Below, piece after piece: positions 16,045 to 22,379 of a DNA stretch of 26,303 nt (position 1 is its first letter; each line of letters opens with the position of its first letter). A program made the position numbers and the translations under genes. The DNA lies in the NCBI GenBank assembly GCA_031361295.1, contig JANMCN010000250.1, positions 1 to 26,303 on the forward strand, written 5' to 3'. Source of the stretch: JALZOC01 sp031361295 (GTDB lineage Bacteria > Acidobacteriota > Vicinamibacteria > Vicinamibacterales > 2-12-FULL-66-21). A model generated the notes under the pieces. The model had not been told where the DNA came from. It saw nothing but the letters and a program-made list of their open reading frames with translations, and ran no database searches.

Positions 16045-16073
16045 GTGCGCGCCAGGCGCACACATGGTGTGCG
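16045..16073. repeat. Overlapping inverted repeats upstream of the response regulator
   Basis: GTGCGC-5-GCGCAC (16045-16061) overlaps CGCACAC-3-GTGTGCG (16057-16073). The two hairpins share bases, so only one can form at a time. They lie between the PAP2 stop and the response regulator start. Confidence 0.4.
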
Positions 16074-16091
16074 GAGCCGTGTACACCCTGG

Positions 16092-16107
16092 CCCGCCTGT
16101 CGGCGGG
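16092..16107 (-). terminator. Hairpin directly after the PAP2 stop
   Basis: A 6-bp GC stem (16092-16097 with 16102-16107, loop of 4) begins one base past the TAA of the PAP2 gene on the minus strand. There is no T-run, so it is at best a weak or Rho-assisted end signal, or an mRNA-protecting structure. Confidence 0.35.
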
Positions 16108-16108
16108 G

Positions 16109-16849
16109 TTACTCCTGGACTTCGGCGTCGGCTCGCTCACGTCTCAACCCGGCTCGATGCTCGAGCCGTCGCTCGACCAGCCAGCACAGCAGCGCCCATG
16201 ACAGGCCGATCAGCCAGCCCGCGATCACGTCGGTAGGGTAGTGCACGCCAAGATAGACGCGGCTGGCACCGACGAGCGCGGTCACCAGCATCGCCATCGC
16301 CATGCAGTAGAACTTCGTCAGGCGGCGCTCTGCGATCCGCATCGACAGCGCGCCGAGCGTGAGGTACACCACGGCGGACGTCAATGCGTGTCCGCTTGGA
16401 AAGCTCATGGTCATCACTTCCCGGAGGTGGGGCACGACATCCGGGCGAGGCCGCTGGAAGGCTTGCTTCAGCACGGCATCGACGACCACCGCGCCGCCGG
16501 CGGCCATCGTGACGAAAAGGCCGGTGCGCCACATGCCCTGCAGGACGAGAAACCCCGCGATCGCGAGCACCGTGAGGCCGAGCACTGTTGCGCTGCCGAG
16601 CGCCGTGATGTCGAGCGCCGCGCTCACCAGCCAGGCCGGACCGACAGGCACGGCGGGATTCCGAGGATCGCGCAGCGCCAGGAGTATGCGCTTGTCGAAC
16701 CGGAGCGTCTCGCCCTCGAGGACCTCCCCCGCCAGTTTCATGACGACAAGGAGGAGCAGCAGGACGAAGACACCGCCCACCAGGAGCAGCAGTTCATCCC
16801 GGTCGCGCGGCCTGAAGCGCGCGAGCCACCGCGCCAGGCGGCTGCGCAT
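16109..16849 (-). CDS. PAP2-family membrane phosphatase
   Basis: The 246-residue protein has about six hydrophobic segments and all three phosphatase motifs: KQAFQRPRP (Lys128, Arg135, Pro136), FPSGH (His154) and SRVYLGVHYPTD (Arg197, His203, Asp207). This is the acid phosphatase/PgpB-like superfamily, which removes phosphate from lipids such as phosphatidate, phosphatidylglycerophosphate or undecaprenyl pyrophosphate on the outer face of the inner membrane. Which lipid is used cannot be decided from sequence. The N-terminal basic segment (RSRLARWLARFRPRDRD) stays cytoplasmic. Its ATG overlaps the stop of the universal stress gene (ATGA), which shows co-translation with that gene. Confidence 0.93.
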   Translation of the reverse strand: MRSRLARWLARFRPRDRDELLLLVGGVFVLLLLLVVMKLAGEVLEGETLRFDKRILLALRDPRNPAVPVGPAWLVSAALDITALGSATVLGLTVLAIAGFLVLQGMWRTGLFVTMAAGGAVVVDAVLKQAFQRPRPDVVPHLREVMTMSFPSGHALTSAVVYLTLGALSMRIAERRLTKFYCMAMAMLVTALVGASRVYLGVHYPTDVIAGWLIGLSWALLCWLVERRLEHRAGLRRERADAEVQE

Positions 16850-17268
16850 CAGGCGCGTACCATGAGCACCGGGATCTTCACGTTGTGGCGCACGCGGTCC
16901 GCGGTGCTGCCACGGAGCAGGTCGTTCAGGAACCGGTGGCCGTGCGTCGACATCGCAATGAGGTCGACCGACTCCTCGGCCGCGACCTTGACCAGCTGCG
17001 TCGCCGGATCGCCCATCGCCAGCCGTGCGCGGGTGGCGAAACCGCGCTGCACCATCTCGTGGCAGAGTTGTTCCAGGTATTCGCGATCGCCCCGGATTTC
17101 CTCCGACTCGCGCAGGACGAGCTCGTCGAAGTGGCGTGCGGCCCAGCCGTCAGCCACGTGCACGAGCAGCAGGCGCGCACCGGTCAGGCGCGCCAGGTCC
17201 TGGACGTGCGAGAGGACCGCACTGTCGGCATCGGAGTGTTCGATGGCGATCAAGATGTGGCTGTACAT
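16849..17268 (-). CDS. Universal stress protein (UspA family)
   Basis: The 139-residue single UspA domain starts with YSHILIAIEHSDAD (nucleotide-binding first strand). It has ARLAMGDPATQLVKVAAEE and VDLIAMSTHGHR in the middle, and ends with RGSTADRVRHNVKIPVLMV. The ATP-binding loop G-x2-G-x9-G-S is altered: Gly110 and Gly120-Ser121 are present but the second glycine is Phe113, so ATP binding is uncertain. UspA proteins are cytoplasmic and support stress survival in ways still poorly defined. The gene sits 37 bases after mntH and its stop overlaps the PAP2 start, so it is the middle gene of a likely three-gene operon. That suggests induction together with metal uptake. Confidence 0.93.
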   Translation of the reverse strand: MYSHILIAIEHSDADSAVLSHVQDLARLTGARLLLVHVADGWAARHFDELVLRESEEIRGDREYLEQLCHEMVQRGFATRARLAMGDPATQLVKVAAEESVDLIAMSTHGHRFLNDLLRGSTADRVRHNVKIPVLMVRA

Positions 17269-17305
17269 ATTCGAATCGCCCCTCGCGCGCGTGTCACCGT
17301 GCCGG

Positions 17306-18682
17306 CTATCCCAGGAACGTCTGCCACAGCAGCCACGCGTTCAGCGCCGCAATCACCATCGCCACGGGCCAGGCGAGCGCCAGCATCCATCGGGGCGCCA
17401 CGAGCGCGCCCATCTTGCGCCGGTCGCCCGTGAAGAGCACGAGCGGAAACACCGCGAAGGGGAGCTGCAGGCTGAGCACGACCTGGCTGAGGATGATGAG
17501 CGAACCCATCCCGTGCTCCCCGTAGAAATACAGCACGACGAGCGCGGGGACGATGGCGATGAGCCGCGTGATGAGCCGCCGCAGCCACGGCCGGAGCCGG
17601 ATGTTCAGGAACCCTTCCATCACGATTTGCCCGGCCAGCGTCCCGGTGAGCGTCGCGTTCTGCCCTGAGAACAGGAGCGCGACGGCAAACAGCGTGCTCG
17701 CGAGCTGCGTGCCGAGGAGCGGAGCGAGCAGCTTGTAGGCGTCCGCGATGTCGGCAACGCCCTGATTTCCCGTGAGGTGGAACGTCGAGGCCGCCATGAT
17801 CAGGATCGCGCCGTTGAGGAACAGCGCGAACATCAGCGCGACGGTCGAGTCGATGTTCGCATAGCGGACGGCCTCGCGCTTGCTCTCCGCCGTGTCCTGA
17901 TAGCGTCGCGTCTGGATGATGGACGAATGCAGGTAGAGGTTGTGCGGCATCACGGTCGCGCCGAGAATGCCGACCGCGATGTAGAGCATGTCCGGATTGC
18001 GCGCAATCTCGAGCCGCGGCACGAAGCCGCCGAGCACACCCATGAGGTCCGGCTTTGCGAGCCAGAGCTGGACGCCGAAGCAGCCCGCGATGCCCACGAT
18101 GAGCAGCACGACGAGCACTTCCACATACCGGAACCGGAACTGCTGCATGTACAGCACGAGCAGCACGTCCAGCGACGTCAGGCACACGCCCCACATCAGC
18201 GGCAGGTGGAACAGCAGATTCAGGGCGATGGCGGATCCGATCACCTCCGCCAGGTCGCACGCGGCGATCGCCAGCTCGCACAACAACCACAACACGAGCG
18301 TTGTCGGACGCGAATAGTGATCGCGGCACGCCTGGGCGAGGTCGCGGCCGCTGGCGATGCCGAGCCGAAGCGCCAGCGCCTGCAGCAGAATCGCCATCAG
18401 GTTCGACAGCATGATGACGCTCAGCAGCGTGTAGCCGTATTTCGAACCGCCCGCGAGATCGGTGGCCCAGTTGCCGGGGTCCATGTATCCCACCGCAACC
18501 AGGTAGCCCGGACCGGCAAACGCCAGCATCTTGCGCCAGAAGCCGCCGCCCAGCGGAATCGGTACCGAGCCATGCACTTCAGGCAGGCTGACCGTCGCGG
18601 ACGCCCGGCGCCATCCGCCCGACTCCTGGAGCGCGCTCCCGCCGGCAGTGTCGCCCGGCTCGCGTTTGGACATGCTTGACAT
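17306..18682 (-). CDS. mntH: NRAMP-family divalent metal (Mn2+/Fe2+) transporter
   Basis: The 458-residue protein has about eleven transmembrane helices and the NRAMP hallmarks: MDPGNWATD in TM1 with Asp68 and Asn71, GATVMPHNLYLHSS in TM6 with Met245 and His247, and the transport signature GQNATLTGTLAGQIVMEGF. Asp, Asn and Met of these helices bind the metal in structures of the family, and the Met indicates selectivity for Mn2+ or Fe2+ over Ca2+ and Mg2+. It imports metal with protons across the inner membrane. The cytoplasmic N-terminal tail of about 50 residues is longer than in E. coli MntH. An alternative start is the ATG at 18673; neither has a clear ribosome site. It leads the operon with usp and PAP2 and is divergent from the DUF5777-like gene, sharing a region with repeated GGTAA motifs. 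Confidence 0.96.
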   Translation of the reverse strand: MSSMSKREPGDTAGGSALQESGGWRRASATVSLPEVHGSVPIPLGGGFWRKMLAFAGPGYLVAVGYMDPGNWATDLAGGSKYGYTLLSVIMLSNLMAILLQALALRLGIASGRDLAQACRDHYSRPTTLVLWLLCELAIAACDLAEVIGSAIALNLLFHLPLMWGVCLTSLDVLLVLYMQQFRFRYVEVLVVLLIVGIAGCFGVQLWLAKPDLMGVLGGFVPRLEIARNPDMLYIAVGILGATVMPHNLYLHSSIIQTRRYQDTAESKREAVRYANIDSTVALMFALFLNGAILIMAASTFHLTGNQGVADIADAYKLLAPLLGTQLASTLFAVALLFSGQNATLTGTLAGQIVMEGFLNIRLRPWLRRLITRLIAIVPALVVLYFYGEHGMGSLIILSQVVLSLQLPFAVFPLVLFTGDRRKMGALVAPRWMLALAWPVAMVIAALNAWLLWQTFLG

Positions 18683-18703
18683 ACGTTACATGACCCGTAA
18701 CCC

Positions 18704-18780
18704 TTTACCGAAACAGAAAGCTGCGCCGAGCTCCGGCCGCACCGTTTCGCGGTAAACTCGACGGCAGTTCGCGCGGTAAC
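18704..18780. promoter_or_regulatory. Candidate operator repeats in the mntH/DUF5777-like divergent region
   Basis: TTTACCGAAAC at 18704-18714 is the reverse complement of GTTTCGCGGTAAA at 18744-18756, apart from a 2-base insertion. A third, direct copy, GTTCGCGCGGTAAC, lies at 18767-18780. A motif in three copies between divergent genes fits a regulator site. It does not clearly match the MntR or Fur consensus sites I know. Confidence 0.4.
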
Positions 18781-18813
18781 CGGGCACGGGGATTGCGGCG
18801 TCGCGGCCAGTCT

Positions 18814-19734
18814 ATGTTCAAGGTTCGTCGGTTCCGAGTCCCGCTGGCAGGACTGTCGCTGCTAAGTGTCGTCGTCGTCGCGTCCGAATCCCCGGTCTTC
18901 GCTCAGGCGCCGGCTGCTGACGCGCAGGCGGTCGCCCCGGATTCGCTCGGACTGTCAACGCCGGGCCCGGCGCAGATCGATCTCACTCTGATCAACCTTC
19001 CCACCACCCTCTCCCTGAAGAGCCACCACAGTTACTTCAGGCTCACCCACCGTTTCGCCCGCGATCTCCGCCGCGGCCAGTTCTCGGACCTCGCGTCGTC
19101 GCTGTTCAGCCTGGACGACGGGGCGGTGATCGGACTGGAGTATCGCTACGCCATCACCGGCAGCGTCCACGCCGGCGCGAACCGGTCGATGCTGAGCAAG
19201 ACGATTCAGACGTTCGTGCGATGGGATGCCCTTCGCCAGGGGTCTGCCCTCCCCGTGTCGGTGTCCCTGATGGGATCCTACGAAGGACTGAACAACCTGC
19301 GGCAGACTCACCAGCCCGGTGTTGCCGTGACGGTCTCGAGGACCTTCGGCGACGCCGTGGCTCTGTACGCCACCCCCGCGTTCGTCCAGAATACGCACGC
19401 GGTCGACACCATCGCGGGGCACGCCGGCCACGAACATACGACAGGCCTCGACGCGCCGGACGAGCATGCGAACCACAACGACACCTGGTTCGCCGGGCTC
19501 GGCACGCGCGTGCGTTTCTCGCGCACCGGATATGTCGTCGCCGAATTCACCCCGCGACTGGCGGGTTACGACCCGAACAGGGGGATCTGGGGGCTCGCGG
19601 TGGAAAAACGCACCGGGGGCCATACACTGCAGCTGAATTTCACCAACTCGTTCGGCACGACGCTCGGACAGCTCGCGCGGGGCGGCAGCCCCCACGAGGT
19701 GTACCTCGGATTCAACATCACACGGAAGTTCTGA
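18814..19734 (+). CDS. Outer-membrane beta-barrel-like protein (DUF5777-like) with His-rich loop
   Basis: The 306-residue protein has a signal peptide cut after about VFAQA. The mature chain is rich in alternating hydrophobic strands (for example AVIGLEYRYAITGSVHAG, VSVSLMGSYEGL and TGYVVAEFTPRLAGY). It ends in Phe (NITRKF), the usual C-terminal signal of outer-membrane barrels. Family assignment to DUF5777 rests on the opening LINLPTTLSLKSHHSYFRLTHRF pattern and is from memory. Residues 195-221 hold six histidines with several Asp and Glu, in what should be a surface or periplasmic loop. The ATG at 18814 is chosen over a TTG at 18793 because it begins the signal peptide. The CHRD lipoprotein gene follows 57 bases downstream and mntH is divergent, so an envelope metal link is possible but unproven. 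Confidence 0.82.
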   Translation: MFKVRRFRVPLAGLSLLSVVVVASESPVFAQAPAADAQAVAPDSLGLSTPGPAQIDLTLINLPTTLSLKSHHSYFRLTHRFARDLRRGQFSDLASSLFSLDDGAVIGLEYRYAITGSVHAGANRSMLSKTIQTFVRWDALRQGSALPVSVSLMGSYEGLNNLRQTHQPGVAVTVSRTFGDAVALYATPAFVQNTHAVDTIAGHAGHEHTTGLDAPDEHANHNDTWFAGLGTRVRFSRTGYVVAEFTPRLAGYDPNRGIWGLAVEKRTGGHTLQLNFTNSFGTTLGQLARGGSPHEVYLGFNITRKF

Positions 19735-19791
19735 CGACCGGACCGCCGCCGATCCCGGGGCAGTCACGCGGTCGATGAGGAGACCAGAGAC

Positions 19792-20304
19792 ATGAAGAGA
19801 ATCGCCCTGCTAGCCATCCTGACCGCCATCGCCGGCTGCGGAAGCAGCTCGCCCACCAATCCGACGAGCGGCCCGATCGTCTTCACCTCGGCGTTGAGCG
19901 CCGCCAACGAAGTGCCGCCGGTCACCAACGCCGATGCCAACGGGCGGGGCACCGCCACGATCACGCTGAACGTGCCCCGTGATTCGTCGGGCGCGATCAC
20001 CGGAGCCGGCACGATGAACTTTTCGGCGCAGCTCTCGGGGCTCCCGGCAGGAACAGAGGTCAGGGCGGCGCACATCCACCCGGGCGAGGCCGGCAGGAAC
20101 GGCTCGCCGCTCGTCAATACCGGCCTGACCGCGGCCACCGCGATTACGCTGGCCGATGGATCGGGCACGCTCAACTTCACCAACGTCGCCATCAGCCAGG
20201 TGGACGCACAGTCCATCATGACCAATCCAGCGGGCTTCTACTTCAACGCCCACACATCGACGAGTCCGGGCGGGGCCGTTCGCGGACAGCTTGCCAGGAG
20301 GTAA
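19792..20304 (+). CDS. CHRD-domain lipoprotein
   Basis: The 170-residue product has a lipoprotein signal peptide ending in AIAGC, so Cys16 should be lipidated. Residues about 28-168 form one CHRD domain: FTSALSAANEVPPV at the start, LPAGTEVRAAHIHPGEAG with the AHIH motif in the middle, and FYFNAHTSTSPGGAVRGQL at the end. CHRD domains, first described in chordin, are common in exported bacterial proteins and their role there is not established. The AHIH and NAHTS histidines could bind a metal. GAGGAGA lies 8 bases before the ATG. The gene follows the barrel gene by 57 bases on the same strand and is probably co-transcribed with it. Confidence 0.93.
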   Translation: MKRIALLAILTAIAGCGSSSPTNPTSGPIVFTSALSAANEVPPVTNADANGRGTATITLNVPRDSSGAITGAGTMNFSAQLSGLPAGTEVRAAHIHPGEAGRNGSPLVNTGLTAATAITLADGSGTLNFTNVAISQVDAQSIMTNPAGFYFNAHTSTSPGGAVRGQLARR

Positions 20305-20318
20305 GACGCGCACTGCAG

Positions 20319-20353
20319 GGCTCGGGATCCGGCACTTGCCCGAATCCCGGGCC
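20319..20353. terminator. Intergenic hairpin between convergent genes
   Basis: GGCTCGGGATCCGG pairs with CCCGAATCCCGGGCC across a 7-base loop with one internal mismatch and one wobble pair. It sits between the CHRD and M28 stops without a T-run. It may act in both directions with Rho. The following bases 20371-20397 repeat CCCTGATC-like units. Confidence 0.45.
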
Positions 20354-20399
20354 TCCACCGGTCGTTCCGGTCCCTGATCCCCTGATCCCTCATCCCAAG

Positions 20400-22169
20400 C
20401 TAGATCTTCCCCCCCGCTCCCTTGCCCTTGCGGGGTCCCTTGTTGTCGCGCACCGGAACATGGTCGAGATTACCCAAACGGGTGCCCGTGGCATAGACGA
20501 GTTGCGTCACGCGCGCGAGCTTCGGGAAGTCAATCTTCGACACTTCATCGGTGACGTAGTGGTAATCCCTGTGCAGGCCGGTGGTGAAGAAAATGATGGG
20601 GATGCCCTTCGACGCGTAGCTGTAGTGGTCGCTGCGGGTGTAGATGGATTCCGGATCCGCGGGATCATTCATTTCGTAGTTCAGCGCCAGCGGATTCGCG
20701 AGCGAGGCATTGGCATCCTCGTTGACGTTATGGAGTTCCGTGCTGATGCGATCGGAGCCGACGAGATACACGGTGTCTTCCTGGGCGGGATCGTCGCACC
20801 GGTTGCGTCCAATCATGTCGATGTTCAGCTGCGCCAGGATCCTGTCGAGCGGCACGATCGGGTAGTCCGCGTAGTACCGCGAACCGTAGAGCCCTGCCTC
20901 CTCGCCCGAATGCCACACGAAGAGCAGCGATCGTTTCGGCCTCGGTCCCTGCCCGAACGCCTTCGCGAGCGCCATCAGCCCCACGGTTCCCGACCCGTCG
21001 TCGTCCGCACCGTTGTTGATGGTGTCCCCCGGCCTCGGCGTATCGCGCGACTGCCCGGGGCAGCTCGTGCCGAAGTTCGCGACGCTTCGCCCAGGCCCCC
21101 CCGCTCCCTCGGAGTACCCGATGTGATCGTAATGGGCGCCGAACGCCACGTACGTGTCGCGCAGCTTCGCGTCCGTGCCGGGGACGATGCCGACGACGTT
21201 ACGGGTGAGGCGGGTGCGAACGACCGTGTAATCTGCGTCGGCATTCAGCGTGATTTTGACACCGCTCAAGGCGAAAGGCGGCAGCGGCTCTCCCCTGGCA
21301 ATCCTCTCCTTGAGATCCGCGTACTTGACCTCGGATCCGCTGAACAGAAACTGGAAGAAGTCGTCAGTGGCGGTCACCGCGGGAGGTATCTTCGCGTCGT
21401 AGCGCTCGACCGTCGTGAAGTCGCCGTTGTCGATGGTGGGGGCGGGGCGCACCGCAGGAACTGACGCGACTGCGGAGTCTTCCGAGCGGAAGACGCCGGG
21501 TTCCGGCGCTCCCCAGCCGGGCGCCCCGCCGCCCCGCCGGAGGCCTGTCGACGCGGGCCCGATGGTCGCGATCGCCCCCTTGGCCACGGCGTTCCGCGAC
21601 CGCGCGTTGAGCCTCCGGAACGAACCTGGCGGGAGTGTTGTCTGCCCCGGTCCGAGGAAGACGACGATCTTGCCGGCGGGATCGACATGCGCGGAGTCGT
21701 CTTCGCCGGCGGTCGGAATCTGCAGGCCATCCCCGACGAACTGGATATGGTCGCTGGTGATCGTCTGGCTGCCCCCCATTTTTTTGGGAAACACGATCCC
21801 GTAGCCATCTTTGAACAGCCGCATCTGGCCGTTCACCTCGACCATGACGGACGCCTTGCTGGTCGTCCGCACGCCCAGAACCCTGACCGTCTGGAAGTAT
21901 GTGCCGTCTTCGCCGGCTGGCTTCACGCCCCACGCCGACAGGTGAGCCGCGATGTAGCCGGCGGCCAGACCGAGACCCTCGGTAAATACCTGCCGCCCTT
22001 CCAGCTCGTCAGAGGCGATATAGCCCAGCCATTCGCGCAACTCGCTCTGCTGAATGAGCCCCTCGCCGGCCGCCGGCGCGGCGCTGGGCGGTGCGACGGC
22101 CAGCACGAGCAGGCCAACCACGAACGAGAGTCTTATGCGTCGCGACTGCATGCGCATCCGGGTCATCAT
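20400..22169 (-). CDS. Secreted M28-family zinc peptidase with PA-like insert
   Basis: The protein has about 589 residues. The N-terminus is MMTRMRMQSRRIRLSF followed by a hydrophobic stretch, a signal peptide cut near PSAAPAAG. Residues 40-90 contain ELREWLGYIASDELEGRQ, the typical opening of M28 aminopeptidases. A long insert to about 320 is PA-like (protease-associated). The catalytic half keeps the zinc ligands His346 (GAHYDHIG), Asp390 (GADDDGSG), Glu423/Glu424 (SGEEAGLYGS), Asp451 (NIDMIG) and His515 (TRSDHYSY). It should trim peptides outside the cytoplasm. Four ATGs between 22169 and 22151 compete as start; a GAGG directly precedes the first two, so a start between 22169 and 22157 is likely. 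The C-terminal tail is rich in Lys and Gly. It is a remote paralogue of the M28 domain encoded at 11949-14495. Confidence 0.93.
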   Translation of the reverse strand: MMTRMRMQSRRIRLSFVVGLLVLAVAPPSAAPAAGEGLIQQSELREWLGYIASDELEGRQVFTEGLGLAAGYIAAHLSAWGVKPAGEDGTYFQTVRVLGVRTTSKASVMVEVNGQMRLFKDGYGIVFPKKMGGSQTITSDHIQFVGDGLQIPTAGEDDSAHVDPAGKIVVFLGPGQTTLPPGSFRRLNARSRNAVAKGAIATIGPASTGLRRGGGAPGWGAPEPGVFRSEDSAVASVPAVRPAPTIDNGDFTTVERYDAKIPPAVTATDDFFQFLFSGSEVKYADLKERIARGEPLPPFALSGVKITLNADADYTVVRTRLTRNVVGIVPGTDAKLRDTYVAFGAHYDHIGYSEGAGGPGRSVANFGTSCPGQSRDTPRPGDTINNGADDDGSGTVGLMALAKAFGQGPRPKRSLLFVWHSGEEAGLYGSRYYADYPIVPLDRILAQLNIDMIGRNRCDDPAQEDTVYLVGSDRISTELHNVNEDANASLANPLALNYEMNDPADPESIYTRSDHYSYASKGIPIIFFTTGLHRDYHYVTDEVSKIDFPKLARVTQLVYATGTRLGNLDHVPVRDNKGPRKGKGAGGKI

Positions 22170-22379
22170 CCTCGATATCCAGCCAAAACGTATGGCTCGG
22201 GCTTGATCACTACGCGTTGGATACGGTGCCGCGGGTAGCGTGCGCTTACCCGAAATTCCCCAACGCGCGGAAATGGAGGCGCAACAGGTGGTTGCAGGGC
22301 CTGTGCCCGGCAAGCCGACGAGCCCGCCATTGGCCGCAGTCTTGAAGGCACTTCGTCGACACTGCGCGCCACTGTACAT

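Noticed and set aside
17777..18679. 300-codon plus-strand open frame opposite mntH
   Set aside because: Product is His/Gln/Arg-rich shadow sequence; mntH on the minus strand has all NRAMP motifs.
18677..18703. TTGACA followed after 16 bases by TAACCC as a plus-strand promoter
   Set aside because: The -10 is poor and the -35 overlaps the mntH start codon. It was not strong enough to list.
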